DNA of 35,852 nt from Caldithrix sp. (GTDB lineage: Bacteria > KSB1 > UBA2214 > DYKH01): positions 1 to 35,852 of the forward strand of contig DYKH01000049.1 of NCBI GenBank assembly GCA_020722685.1, given 5' to 3'. A program made the translations under genes and the position numbers. Positions within the stretch are counted from its first letter, which is position 1; the number at the start of each line of letters is the position of its first letter. Below, in pieces: positions 1-8,966 of this stretch. Below the pieces are notes generated by a model, which was given only the letters and a program-made list of their open reading frames with translations, was not told the origin of the DNA and made no database searches.

Positions 1-2
1 TG

Positions 3-896
3 TGGATTATTGAGGAGGATGATATCTGGGCCGTGGGTGAAATATATTTGAAGGATTCGACAGGACAATTTAATCCCCTGCCTTATAACGCCATCCATTG
101 GGATGGAATGAGCTGGAAGCTAGAAAGGATTTCAGTGAGATACGCTGGTTATTGGGCAGTGGCTCCTCTTGAAGCTGTTTTTGCTCTTTCTTCAACAGAT
201 ATTTGGGTTTCCTCCGGCCTTCCGATCCATGGAAATGGCCAATCATGGGTTATCTATCACTTATTTGATATGGGAATACTTGCAGAAACAGATGGAAGCA
301 TTTCGCATATGTGGGGTAGTTCTACAAATAACCTATTTTTTGCCGGAGGCAAGGGATCTTTAGTCCATTATGACGGCAACACCTGGACAAAAATAGAAAC
401 CGGAACCCGTCAGGATATCCAAGATATATGGGGGGTCTATGATAAAGATACCCAGAAAAAGACCATTTTTTGCACTGTTTCGAGTAAATACTTTGGCGGT
501 GAAAAAAAAGTATTGCAGATACTCGACAATCGTGCTGTGAAGGAATTCGATTGGAGTCCACAGGTCATCGCGCAATCAATATGGTTTGCAAAAGATTCGC
601 CGCTGTACATCTGCGGCGATGGTTTATTCAAATACGAAAACAAGCACTGGAGCGAAGTCTTGGGCTTGCCGGAGCTTTACAAAAACATTGTACGCGGCAA
701 TCATCAAAACGATGTTTTTGTGGCCGGAGATTTCGGTATTTTTGCCCATTATAACGGCAATAATTGGAGGACATATGATTTGCCCAGCCTTCCGTTTATA
801 ATTTTTAAAGGTCTGGCGGCTAAAAACAATACCGTGGTTGCTGTGGGTGACGATGGGGATAGGGCCATTCTATGCCGGGGGACAAGAGTACAATGA
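3..896 (+). CDS. Secreted beta-propeller-like repeat protein, 3' end only (5' truncated by window edge)
   Basis: The reading frame is open from the first bases of the window (codons from base 3 read W-I-I-E-E-D-D-I-W-A) and ends at a TGA at 894-896, so the gene starts outside the window. A GTG at 33 is only an internal codon. The protein contains recurring blades with the pattern D-I-W or N-D-V-F, then G, then I-x-H-Y-x-G-x-x-W, for example VHYDGNTW and AHYNGNNW. This pattern is common in large secreted propeller-like proteins of FCB-group bacteria. No C-terminal sorting domain follows the last blade. The blades imply a beta-propeller or surface recognition fold; no enzymatic residues are recognisable and the function is unknown. 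It lies 97 bases upstream of the broken peptidase gene on the same strand. Confidence 0.75.
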   Translation, partial: WIIEEDDIWAVGEIYLKDSTGQFNPLPYNAIHWDGMSWKLERISVRYAGYWAVAPLEAVFALSSTDIWVSSGLPIHGNGQSWVIYHLFDMGILAETDGSISHMWGSSTNNLFFAGGKGSLVHYDGNTWTKIETGTRQDIQDIWGVYDKDTQKKTIFCTVSSKYFGGEKKVLQILDNRAVKEFDWSPQVIAQSIWFAKDSPLYICGDGLFKYENKHWSEVLGLPELYKNIVRGNHQNDVFVAGDFGIFAHYNGNNWRTYDLPSLPFIIFKGLAAKNNTVVAVGDDGDRAILCRGTRVQ

Positions 897-993
897 ATAA
901 GGCCATTGAGGAGGTGATGTTTTATTAAAACAGTATAGTAAACCAATTATCGGATGGTAAAATTACTCACCTAAAAGCATTGTGGAGGATGAT

Positions 994-1557
994 ATGGAAC
1001 CAATAAAAAGAGCAACTTCAGGTCATTGGGTGTTTTTATCTTTTGTACTTCTGTCAATCGGCATCTCTTTCGCTCAAACTACTTCAGAACAAGAGGCAAA
1101 AATAAGTGAACAAGCCAGAATAATCGAAGAAAGAATGGCGAAACTGCCGAAGCATGAAAAGAAAATCCATGATATTCTACTTGCCAAAATCAACAAAATG
1201 ATAGCGGAAAATGCTTCTCAGTCCTATAGAGGCAGAATGAAAGAAAGATACTCCAGCCATCTGACACAGGTCAACGATGAGGGTGCGATTCAACTAAAAA
1301 TCGAACTATTTACAATCAGCAGACAGGCAGACGTGGATGCGATAGTTGATAAAGTAAAGAAAGTGGGCGCCTCAGACATTTACCCCCATTTCCCCCAGCC
1401 GCAAATGAATTGGTATCCTTCAATTGTCTGTTATATCCCGTATGATCAAATCAAGGAGATCGCCAAGGATGATAGGATTGCCCGAATTGGTTTAGTTGTT
1501 CCGCCCACAACAAGATACATCCCGAAAGTAACAGAAGGTGACTCACAGTTATATTAG
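994..1557 (+). CDS. Peptidase fragment 1: signal peptide and N-terminal region
   Basis: The product begins with a basic stretch, a hydrophobic core (VFLSFVLLSIGISFAQ) and a probable signal peptidase cleavage after SFAQ, so it is exported. A charged, probably helical segment follows, and then a domain ending PKVTEGDSQ, which normally runs straight into the peptidase domain. The frame stops at TAG 1555-1557, and the missing continuation (ADQARSQFSVDGSGIKVG) is found in the next frame. A GTG at 982 is in frame, but ATG 994 has the better ribosome site. The N-terminal domain probably acts as a propeptide or inhibitor-like segment; that is inference from its position. Confidence 0.7.
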   Translation: MEPIKRATSGHWVFLSFVLLSIGISFAQTTSEQEAKISEQARIIEERMAKLPKHEKKIHDILLAKINKMIAENASQSYRGRMKERYSSHLTQVNDEGAIQLKIELFTISRQADVDAIVDKVKKVGASDIYPHFPQPQMNWYPSIVCYIPYDQIKEIAKDDRIARIGLVVPPTTRYIPKVTEGDSQLY

Positions 1558-1583
1558 CCGATCAGGCAAGAAGTCAATTTAGT

Positions 1584-3527
1584 GTGGACGGGAGCGGTAT
1601 AAAAGTCGGCGTTATCTCGGACGGGATTCAAGGTTATGATGATCCAGACCGCAGGCAATATGAATTACCCTCCTCAATATCGTATCTTTCCGGCCATCAA
1701 AACGTCGCAGGGTCTGAAGGTTTGGCGATGTGGGAAATCATTCATGACATAGCCCCTGGTGCGGCTTTGCATTTTGCAAGCGCCATGATAGAACCCAAAA
1801 CGCCTGAGCACATGGCGCAACATATTACCAGTCTAAGAGGTGATGGTTGCAGGGTGATTGTTGACGATGTCGGTTGGCTCGATGCTCCATGGTTCATTGA
1901 CGATGAGCTTAGTAATATAATAGCCTATGAGGTTGAACAGCATGGGATTACCTATGTGAGCGCTGCGGGAAACCATGCCACACAAATGTGGGGCGGGATG
2001 TTTGATGAGTTCAATGATGGGTGGCATCTATTTGACGAGCAAGGCGGGGTTGCTTATACGGATAACTATATCTACAATATCCCCGCTAGTAAGACAGTAC
2101 ATATCATGCTGCAATGGGCGGACAATTGGGAGGATGCCAATGACAATTATAATCTGTATTTAATCAGCCCGAGCGATGACACAATCGGTTCTGGTGGAAG
2201 GCTTGCTCAGGCCCCTGGCGCCAATTTACATCCTCAAGAAATAGTAGAGTTCACAAATGATAACAATTACCCATGGGTTAGGTTCCGGATTAGAAGAGTA
2301 AGCGGCCTCAATGATCGTGAACTTAAGGTGTTAGCGTTTGCGCCATCTCAGGATTACGAGTTAGAGATTAGTATCCCAAGTACCGAAAACCACATTTTTG
2401 GCCATTCTGCGGCGATCGGATGTATAAGCGTGGCAGCCTATCCGGCAGAAAATCAGAACGTTCTTGAGCCCTATAGCAGCAGGGGGCCTACAAACGTGTA
2501 TGACTCTGCCGGGCAGACTCATGAACAAAGACAAACTCCCGTAATTACAGCTACGGATAATGTCCAGACATCCGTCCCCGGTTTCATTCCTTTCGCGGGT
2601 ACATCAGCGGCCGCCCCTCACATCGCTGGAATTGCCGCCCTATATTTCAGCAAGTATCCAAATGACGCGCCATGGACTTTTCAAGAAATGCTGACCAAGT
2701 CGGCAAGTACACTTGGAAGTATCGGACAGGGCGGCATTTATAACGACCAATCCGGATTTGGCAAAGCCAATGCGGATGCGACATTGGCAAGACGAGCTAC
2801 AGCCAAATCTGTTACGCTATCGCAAGTGGATGAGCAGGCACAGAACTTTGGCCAAATTGGCATTTGGAATGGAGCATGGGATTTTGTACCAGTGCCGATT
2901 ACTATTCAATGGTCCGAAAGTAGCATAGGTCTAAAGGCCGATCAGAATTTCAAGCCATCGACAACACAAAAATATCATGATTGGAATGCTTATGGCGACG
3001 TGGTTAATCCTAACGACTTTGGTATTCCAGGTCAATCAGCCACTTTCACTGCCTATTTCAAACCGTCATCAAATGTCACTATCCAAGCGCAATTGATAGA
3101 GGGTGGTAATCCGGGTGGTAACGTGGAGTTTAGGGACCCTTGGTTAATTGATGAACAATATGAAAGTGGGTGGCATAACCGTGGAAAAGACGAGGCTATT
3201 TGGTACACAAAGCCATCTCCATTTACGCCGAGTACAAGTAGCAATTATATGGGCGTTTTTCTAAATGAAAACCCATCTCATAATCCAAATTACGCAATTT
3301 ATAAAATTCGTGTAATGCAAGCCCAGAACATTGGCGGATTCACCTCATACTTTAAGAACTGGATAGCGTCTGGCGCTAACGTCCGTTATCCGAATAATTT
3401 GGAAAGCTCAGTAGTCTTTCAAAGTGCCGGATCGACGGCGCGACAGCGGTGGCTGGGGCACTATGACCGAATTTGCCACCGGCGGAAACGACTCGGAGTA
3501 TCCTTCCATTGCCTCTTATGCTGGTAA
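1584..3527 (+). CDS. Peptidase fragment 2: S8/S53-like catalytic domain
   Basis: This frame is open from 1542, and GTG 1584 is just an internal codon. It carries the subtilase-fold motifs in order: the first strand with an acid (KVGVISDG), then SEGLAMWEIIHDIAPGA, then VDDVGW, a SAAGN oxyanion strand and the serine motif FAGTSAAAPHIAG. In the second motif the residue expected to be the His of a subtilisin HGT motif is Glu (GSEG). That matches the Glu-Asp-Ser arrangement of sedolisins (family S53) and of the S53-like group that shares the HDIAPGA sequence. A beta-rich insert (YNLYLISPSDDTIGSG) resembles a pre-peptidase C-terminal domain. After about 3450 the frame becomes meaningless, because the true continuation is in the overlapping frame. 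Confidence 0.8.
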   Translation: MDGSGIKVGVISDGIQGYDDPDRRQYELPSSISYLSGHQNVAGSEGLAMWEIIHDIAPGAALHFASAMIEPKTPEHMAQHITSLRGDGCRVIVDDVGWLDAPWFIDDELSNIIAYEVEQHGITYVSAAGNHATQMWGGMFDEFNDGWHLFDEQGGVAYTDNYIYNIPASKTVHIMLQWADNWEDANDNYNLYLISPSDDTIGSGGRLAQAPGANLHPQEIVEFTNDNNYPWVRFRIRRVSGLNDRELKVLAFAPSQDYELEISIPSTENHIFGHSAAIGCISVAAYPAENQNVLEPYSSRGPTNVYDSAGQTHEQRQTPVITATDNVQTSVPGFIPFAGTSAAAPHIAGIAALYFSKYPNDAPWTFQEMLTKSASTLGSIGQGGIYNDQSGFGKANADATLARRATAKSVTLSQVDEQAQNFGQIGIWNGAWDFVPVPITIQWSESSIGLKADQNFKPSTTQKYHDWNAYGDVVNPNDFGIPGQSATFTAYFKPSSNVTIQAQLIEGGNPGGNVEFRDPWLIDEQYESGWHNRGKDEAIWYTKPSPFTPSTSSNYMGVFLNENPSHNPNYAIYKIRVMQAQNIGGFTSYFKNWIASGANVRYPNNLESSVVFQSAGSTARQRWLGHYDRICHRRKRLGVSFHCLLCW

Positions 3528-4596
3528 CAATAAACTGACCATAGCCTTTGACAGAAGCGGAGACATTCGTCGAGTAAACTATATCTCTAGTTGGGGATCA
3601 CAGACGTCTTTGGGACAAGGGCATTATCCCAATATTAGCTCCGGTTCCAGTCAAGCCAAAATTGTGTGGCCCCAAGGCACGAGTGCTCCGTATGCCTTAA
3701 CAATTGGTGCCACCGGGCTGTCTAAATCAATGGCTGATTCTCTTACATACTATCGTCGAGCGGACATTGATCTTGAAATTGCCGACAAAGCTACAGAGAA
3801 GCCTCTCTTTGGCGGTCATTGCACCATCGATTTGGAAGCTCTGGTTGTCAGTGATGGCAAGACCGAAGAAAAGCTCACCTTTGCTCCCATCGATAGCACG
3901 ACTGCATGGGAGCAGATGTTGGATAGCCAGCCGTTTATTGCTTCTAATGAACAGCGCCTGAACATTCTTTACACTATGCGGGTGCGCAACTTTTCTTCTG
4001 TAGAAGCTAATTCCGAAAAGCTCGAAATGCCGATTCTGACTTTTGCTATTGCCAACGCCAATGACAAATCGGAGCTTGCGAAGTATGAAGCGATAAAGTT
4101 TAGCGATCTGGTCGGTTTTAACAAAGCTGCTGTTGATACTGCATTGATGACTCAGCTCGACCTTAGTAGTTTTGTCGGAAAACAAGTTTATGTTAAGGTC
4201 GGCTTGTTGTCGGGCAAGAAACCTTTCGTTACCGAGGTCTATGACTTTGGTCAGGACAGTCATTTGGGCAAAGAAAGAGGAGTCATGCAGCCGGCCATGC
4301 TGCCCCCATCGCTTCCCCAAGAATTTCAGCTTGCGCAAAACTATCCCAATCCCTTCAATCCCGAGACCAACATCTCCTATGCCCTTCCGCAAGACGGTCA
4401 TGTGCGGCTTGAAGTTTACAATGTCCTTGGCCAAAGGATTATCACATTGGTCGATGGACAAATGCCAGCGGGTTATCAAACCGTTCACTGGAATGGAAGA
4501 AATGCCCTGGGCGAAAAAGTCAGCGCCGGTATTTACCTCTGCCGCATGCAAGCAGGAGACTTTGTAAAGACTCAGAAGATGACACTTCTGCCATGA
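3424..4596 (+). CDS. Peptidase fragment 3: C-terminal region with type IX secretion sorting domain
   Basis: Meaningful sequence in this frame begins near MTEFATGGND (about 3463). A short propeller-like unit follows (YPSIASYAGNNKLTIAFD, then YPNISSG), then a long beta-rich region, and finally a type A sorting domain: QNYPNPFNPETNISY, VYNVLGQRI, HWNGRN, GIYLCRMQAG and a basic end (KTQKMTLLP). This domain directs proteins through the type IX secretion system across the outer membrane in FCB bacteria. The GTG at 3424 is not a real start: no ribosome site precedes it, and the fragment is the displaced 3' end of the upstream gene. Confidence 0.8.
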   Translation: MPDRRRDSGGWGTMTEFATGGNDSEYPSIASYAGNNKLTIAFDRSGDIRRVNYISSWGSQTSLGQGHYPNISSGSSQAKIVWPQGTSAPYALTIGATGLSKSMADSLTYYRRADIDLEIADKATEKPLFGGHCTIDLEALVVSDGKTEEKLTFAPIDSTTAWEQMLDSQPFIASNEQRLNILYTMRVRNFSSVEANSEKLEMPILTFAIANANDKSELAKYEAIKFSDLVGFNKAAVDTALMTQLDLSSFVGKQVYVKVGLLSGKKPFVTEVYDFGQDSHLGKERGVMQPAMLPPSLPQEFQLAQNYPNPFNPETNISYALPQDGHVRLEVYNVLGQRIITLVDGQMPAGYQTVHWNGRNALGEKVSAGIYLCRMQAGDFVKTQKMTLLP

Positions 4597-4657
4597 GGAT
4601 GACAGGCTGCTGTTGATTCTGTAGCCGACTATCGCTTCCTATAGGTCGTATTTCTTG

Positions 4658-4691
4658 AAATGCCTTGGCGATTAATAAAGCGAAGGCATTT
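4658..4691. terminator. Inverted repeat, possible weak terminator after the peptidase gene
   Basis: A perfect 9-bp stem AAATGCCTT / AAGGCATTT encloses 16 bases with a further CG/CG pair. It lies 62 bases after the peptidase stop. The tract after the stem on the plus strand is only moderately T-rich (CTGTTCTAT), so Rho-independent function is uncertain. Confidence 0.35.
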
Positions 4692-4727
4692 CTGTTCTAT
4701 CTTGAGTCGCTTGCCGGGTCAACCCTA

Positions 4728-4756
4728 TTGACTTTCAACTTCCTTTTCTTTAAATT
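4728..4756 (+). promoter_or_regulatory. Putative sigma-70 type promoter of murE
   Basis: TTGACT (4728-4733), a 17-base spacer and TAAATT (4751-4756) lie about 50 bases upstream of the murE start. The same -10 sequence TAAATT occurs at the same spacing in front of the aldehyde oxidoreductase operon, which supports this arrangement as a housekeeping promoter in this organism. Confidence 0.5.
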
Positions 4757-4806
4757 GCCCCGCTTTTTTTAGCCTGCATCAAGTTAATTTTGAATTGGGA
4801 AAGAGT

Positions 4807-6279
4807 ATGAACTTACAGACGCTGCTCGACAATCTAAATGACAAACAGACTCAAGGCAACCCAGCCAACATCGACATCAAAGGCATCGCCTATGATCCAT
4901 TGCGAATAAAACCCGGATTCCTCTACGTTGCCATTAGCATGTACACCCAGCTTGACAAGATCGAGTTGCCGGACGGCCATCCCTTCGTCATGGATGCCAT
5001 TCGTAACGGCGCTGTGGGGGTGGTGCTGGAAAAAGACATGCCCGTTCCGGAGAGCATTGTGAAGATAATTGTGCCGGATTCCCGGTATGCCTTGGGCATG
5101 CTGGCCAGCCATTTCTACGGTTTTCCTTCTCGGCAATTCAAGCTCATCGCCGTAACCGGCACCAACGGCAAAACCACGACAACGCACATAGTCGAGAGTA
5201 TTTTGATACAGAAATTCAAAATTGGCTTGATCGGCACGCTCTACTACAAACTGAATGGTGAAATCCGCAAGTCCAAAGACACCACGCCGGAGCCGACCGA
5301 TTTGCAGGAGATCCTGACGCAGATGCGGGATCGCCAATTTGACTATTGCGTGATGGAAACCTCCTCCCACGGCATCGAGCTGCATCGTTTGACCGGCCTG
5401 GATTTCGACGTGGCGGTCTTTACCAATCTCACGCAGGATCATCTGGATTTTCACAGGTCCATGGAGAATTACCTTCAAAGCAAGCTCAAGCTCTTTTCCT
5501 GGCTGCAACCCGACAAGTACGCGGTGATCAATAACGATGACCCTTATGCGCAAAACTTCATTTCCGCCACCCAGGCGAATGTGGTTACTTACGGCATCGA
5601 CAAGCCGGCTAACGTCATGGCAAAGAATATCGAATATAGCATTAACGGCACCCGATATTCCTTGGTCACCCCAAAAGGATCGATCCAAATCAACACTCGT
5701 CTGGTCGGGCGCTTCAACGTCTACAATGCCTTGGCCGGCGTCGGCGTAGCGGTTTCGCAAGGCGTAGAGCTGGGCGTCATCAAAGCCGGTTTGGAGAATC
5801 CGATTCGCGTCTCCGGGCGTTTCGAGTTGGTCGACCGCGGCCAAGACTTCTCGGTGGTGGTCGATTATGCCCACACTCCCGATGGCATGGAAAACGTACT
5901 GAGCTTAGCAAAGAGCTTGAATCCGAATCGCATCATCACTATTTTCGGTTGCGGCGGGGATCGCGACAAGGAGAAAAGACCCATTATGGGCGCAGTGGCG
6001 GCCAAATACAGTGACGAGATCATTCTGACCGCCGACAATCCCCGCAACGAGGATCCGGAAGAGATTATCAAACAGATTGCAGCCGGCATCGGAGGCCACT
6101 CGCATATCTCCATCCTTGATCGGCGAGAGGCTATTCGTCAAGGGGTGAAAATGGCCCGCAGGGGCGACATCGTCATGCTTTTGGGGAAGGGTCACGAGAC
6201 GACCCAGACTCTAAAGGATCGAACCATCGAATTTAACGACCGGGTCGAGGCGGAAAAGGCGCTGGCGGCATTGAGATGA
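4807..6279 (+). CDS. murE: UDP-N-acetylmuramoyl-L-alanyl-D-glutamate:2,6-diaminopimelate ligase
   Basis: Cytoplasmic Mur ligase that uses ATP to add the third amino acid to the peptidoglycan stem peptide. The N-terminal domain binds the UDP-sugar. The central ATP-binding domain has the P-loop TGTNGKTTTT (residues about 117-126), followed by the METSSHG segment and a lysine in QSKLKLF that fits the carbamylated Lys. The C-terminal domain carries FGCGGDRDKEKRP and the DNPR motif (about 410-413), which in this family selects meso-diaminopimelate over lysine. The length (490 residues) is normal. ATG 4807 is chosen over the in-frame TTG 4795 because GGGAAAG lies just ahead of it and family members start close to this point. 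It stands alone here, away from any division/cell-wall cluster. Confidence 0.93.
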   Translation: MNLQTLLDNLNDKQTQGNPANIDIKGIAYDPLRIKPGFLYVAISMYTQLDKIELPDGHPFVMDAIRNGAVGVVLEKDMPVPESIVKIIVPDSRYALGMLASHFYGFPSRQFKLIAVTGTNGKTTTTHIVESILIQKFKIGLIGTLYYKLNGEIRKSKDTTPEPTDLQEILTQMRDRQFDYCVMETSSHGIELHRLTGLDFDVAVFTNLTQDHLDFHRSMENYLQSKLKLFSWLQPDKYAVINNDDPYAQNFISATQANVVTYGIDKPANVMAKNIEYSINGTRYSLVTPKGSIQINTRLVGRFNVYNALAGVGVAVSQGVELGVIKAGLENPIRVSGRFELVDRGQDFSVVVDYAHTPDGMENVLSLAKSLNPNRIITIFGCGGDRDKEKRPIMGAVAAKYSDEIILTADNPRNEDPEEIIKQIAAGIGGHSHISILDRREAIRQGVKMARRGDIVMLLGKGHETTQTLKDRTIEFNDRVEAEKALAALR

Positions 6280-6337
6280 GAGCTGTCGATTAAGGTCGTC
6301 ATCTCAAAGCTGCAAGCCCTGTCAAGGTGATTGGTCC

Positions 6338-6362
6338 CCTAAAGGTGGCAGCCGCCTTTAGG
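6338..6362. repeat. Near-perfect inverted repeat after murE
   Basis: CCTAAAGGTGGC (6338-6349) and GCCGCCTTTAGG (6351-6362) are reverse complements except for one position that can form a G-U pair. They would form a long hairpin or cruciform 59 bases after the murE stop. No T-run follows, so an ordinary Rho-independent terminator is unlikely. The rest of the 6280-6484 spacer shows nothing recognisable. Confidence 0.5.
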
Positions 6363-6484
6363 TGGCTTGAGCTTTCAGCCTGAGAATTCATTCTCCGGCC
6401 AAGTACTTTTTGCCTGTTACGAAATGAGATTTGAGGAACAGGACGCTATCAAGCCTTGGGGCTTTGAACGAGATTAGGTATAGA

Positions 6485-8830
6485 ATGCAAAAGAATACGA
6501 AAGAAGCAAAGACTCCTCGGAGTTGGACCCCATTACTTTTGTATTCCATCGGCGTTTGCCTATTATTTTCACCGATGAGCGCAACTCAGGCGATAGGACA
6601 GGACGTAAATGCAGAGATGATTATTTCCGCGAAAATTACCAGAAGCGATACGATTGAAATACGACTCGACGACGAAAGCATTACCCCCAAGTCGGCGGAT
6701 TTTACTATCACGCCCGATCTTGCCATTCATTCCCTACATAAGAAAGCCGGCACCATCCGCTTACGTACGGCCGCCATTGATCTCACCAAATCATATTCGA
6801 TCAAATACAAAAAAAGCCAAAAGGAATTGCAGCCCGACCGGGTGCTGGACGAGTTTTCTTCGGTCAAGGAATTGGGTTGTACCTGGAACAACGACCGCAC
6901 CATTTTTCGGGTCTTTGCCCCGCGAGCCAGCCAAGTTACCTTGGTGCTGTTTGACAGCCTTGAGGCTGAGTCCGGCACGGAGTATGCTCTGGAACGTGAT
7001 ATTGAGGGCGTGTGGGAGTGCCTGTTGCCGGGACAGTATTTCGGCAAATATTACTGCTACAAGGTGGACGGTCCGCAAAGTCCCACCGAGCTTTTCGATG
7101 CCGGCAAGCTCATTTGTGATCCTTATTCCAAAGCCGTGGCCACCAAGTCCGAGTACTTGCATCGCGGCAAAACCTTGATCCTCGACACGGCCAATTATGA
7201 CTGGGAGGGAGATAGCTGGCTAAAGTACAAATGGGAGGATTTGATTATTTATGAATGCCACGTGCGCGACATGACGGCCCACCCAAGCTCCGGCGTTGAT
7301 TCCGGCTTGGCCGGCAGCTACAAAGGCCTCATTCAACGCGGGATTCGCGGCGGCCTCGAACACATCAAATCGCTGGGGGTCAATGCCGTCGAGTTTCTTC
7401 CCCTGCAGGACTTTGGCAACGTCGAGATGCCGTTTGGTGTGAAAACCGAAGGCCAAGCGAATGATTGGAATCCTTATGCCCGCAATCACTGGGGCTATAT
7501 GACCAGCTACTTTTTCGCCCCCGAATCTTATTACGCCAGCGGCGGCACCATGCAGGCGGATCGTTATTGCGGCGACCGAGGTCAACAAGTCTTTGAGCTC
7601 AAAAATGTGGTCAAGGCCTTCCACAAGGCAGGAATCGCGGTCATTCTGGACGTCGTCTACAACCATGTGTCCAATTATGATCAGAATTGCTTCAAGCTTT
7701 TAGATAAAAAATACTATTTCCGCTTGGATGATCATCAGAATTTCACCTCCGCGAGCGGCTGCGGCAATGACTTCAAAACCGAACGCCCCATGGCGCAACG
7801 ACTCATTCTGGACAGCATCAAGTATTGGATGACAGAGTACCATGTGGATGGTTTTCGCTTTGACCTGGCAGCCATGATCGATTGGGAGACGGTTGATAAA
7901 ATATTAAAAGAGGCGCGATCCATCAATCCCGAGGTGATCATCATCGCCGAGCCATGGGGTGGCGGCAAGTATGAGCCGGCCAAGTTTTCCAGTCACGGCT
8001 GGGCTGCCTGGAATGACCAATTTCGCAACGGCGTCAAAGGGCAGAATCCGGAAAACGGGCAGAGTTTTATCTTTGGCAGGTGGTGGCAATCAGAAAACAT
8101 CAAGACCATCCAGCGTTACGTGACCGGCACCTTGTCTTTGGAGGGCGGCCTCTTCGCCCACAAATCCCATTCGGTGAACTACCTCGAATCGCATGATGAT
8201 TACACCTTGGGCGATTTCATCCGCATTGGTACCGGGGAAGTCAAGCCGCATCAGGTCATTGACGATCCGCTCAAAAATGCCAAGCTGAGCGAGCGGCAGA
8301 TGAAGATCAACAAGCTTGCGGCTCTGATCCTTTTCACCAGCCAGGGTCCCGTCATGATCAGCGAAGGACAAGAGTTCGCGCGCAGCAAAGTCATTGCGCC
8401 GACCGATGTCCCTGAACAACGTGTTGGACAGATCGATCACAACAGCTACAACAAAGACAACGAGACCAATTGGCTCAATTACCAGCACGCGGATTTGAAT
8501 AAGGAGCTGGTTGCCTACTACAAGGGGCTTATTGCCTTGCGCAAAAAGCACCGGGCGTTTCGTTGGAGCCCCAAAGCGGCCGTGTCGTTCATTGGCAACG
8601 AAAATCCCTTCGCCTTTGGTTTTTCTCTGAAAAAAGAAGGCTCGGGAGACAGCAATGATTTTCTGGTCCTGGTGAACGCACACCACGACACACCAGCGCA
8701 GTTTGCCGTGCCGGAGGGACGCTGGTCCGTCCTTGTCGATGCAGCAAAAGCCGGGGCCCAGGTTTTGCGGACCTTGGATGAAGAAACATTGACGTTGTTG
8801 CCAACCACCGGAATGGTGTTGGTCAAATAA
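6485..8830 (+). CDS. Exported GH13 pullulanase-like glycogen/starch debranching enzyme
   Basis: Glycoside hydrolase family 13 enzyme, most like type I pullulanases, expected to cleave alpha-1,6 branches of pullulan, starch or glycogen. From the N-terminus: a signal peptide (LLLYSIGVCLLFSPMSATQA), a beta-rich domain, a CBM48-like domain (TIFRVFAPRASQVTLVLFD), then the catalytic barrel. Visible motifs are VVYNHV (region I), DGFRFDLA with nucleophile Asp at about 460, IIIAEPWG with acid/base Glu at about 489, and YLESHDD with the third Asp at about 571. The C-terminal beta domain ends MVLVK as usual for the family, and no sorting domain is present, so a periplasmic location is likely. ATG 6485 is chosen; an upstream in-frame TTG at 6431 would put an unlikely extension before the signal peptide. 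Confidence 0.88.
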   Translation: MQKNTKEAKTPRSWTPLLLYSIGVCLLFSPMSATQAIGQDVNAEMIISAKITRSDTIEIRLDDESITPKSADFTITPDLAIHSLHKKAGTIRLRTAAIDLTKSYSIKYKKSQKELQPDRVLDEFSSVKELGCTWNNDRTIFRVFAPRASQVTLVLFDSLEAESGTEYALERDIEGVWECLLPGQYFGKYYCYKVDGPQSPTELFDAGKLICDPYSKAVATKSEYLHRGKTLILDTANYDWEGDSWLKYKWEDLIIYECHVRDMTAHPSSGVDSGLAGSYKGLIQRGIRGGLEHIKSLGVNAVEFLPLQDFGNVEMPFGVKTEGQANDWNPYARNHWGYMTSYFFAPESYYASGGTMQADRYCGDRGQQVFELKNVVKAFHKAGIAVILDVVYNHVSNYDQNCFKLLDKKYYFRLDDHQNFTSASGCGNDFKTERPMAQRLILDSIKYWMTEYHVDGFRFDLAAMIDWETVDKILKEARSINPEVIIIAEPWGGGKYEPAKFSSHGWAAWNDQFRNGVKGQNPENGQSFIFGRWWQSENIKTIQRYVTGTLSLEGGLFAHKSHSVNYLESHDDYTLGDFIRIGTGEVKPHQVIDDPLKNAKLSERQMKINKLAALILFTSQGPVMISEGQEFARSKVIAPTDVPEQRVGQIDHNSYNKDNETNWLNYQHADLNKELVAYYKGLIALRKKHRAFRWSPKAAVSFIGNENPFAFGFSLKKEGSGDSNDFLVLVNAHHDTPAQFAVPEGRWSVLVDAAKAGAQVLRTLDEETLTLLPTTGMVLVK

Positions 8831-8966
8831 AGAGCAAAGACTGCTTTGTCAAGCTCGGAGCAAAAGGGCTGCCTGCTTTTTTCGACGGGCTGATGCCGGT
8901 AGGTGTCTGCATGACTGGGATGTTTCGCCTGCTCTCGTGGTTGCGATAAAAATTGTCAGACAACAC

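Larger units (their letters stand above)
994..4596 (+). pseudogene. Secreted subtilase/sedolisin-like peptidase with type IX sorting domain, broken by two frameshifts
   Basis: Three consecutive open frames give one continuous architecture: signal peptide and N-terminal region (994-1557), peptidase domain (to about 3450), and a C-terminal region with sorting domain (to 4596). The frame changes once between about 1540 and 1560 (consistent with one lost base) and again between about 3424 and 3466 (consistent with one gained base). With both corrected, the product would be about 1,200 residues. The likely start is ATG 994, five bases after GGAGG (984-988). Neither junction lies in a long homopolymer. 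The gene may be a genuine recent pseudogene or may carry two consensus errors; the well-kept catalytic motifs and sorting domain favour recent damage or error. The three pieces are listed separately. Confidence 0.7.

Noticed and set aside
905..930. Mini leader frame after GGAGGTGATG
   Set aside because: The start codon is too close to the ribosome site and the frame stops after three codons.
1540..1560. Programmed ribosomal frameshift in the peptidase gene
   Set aside because: No slippery heptamer or following pseudoknot is visible, and a second unrelated frameshift occurs downstream.
3727..4551. 274-residue minus-strand frame opposite the peptidase C-terminus
   Set aside because: It is the antisense shadow of the conserved sorting-domain region and has no domain of its own.
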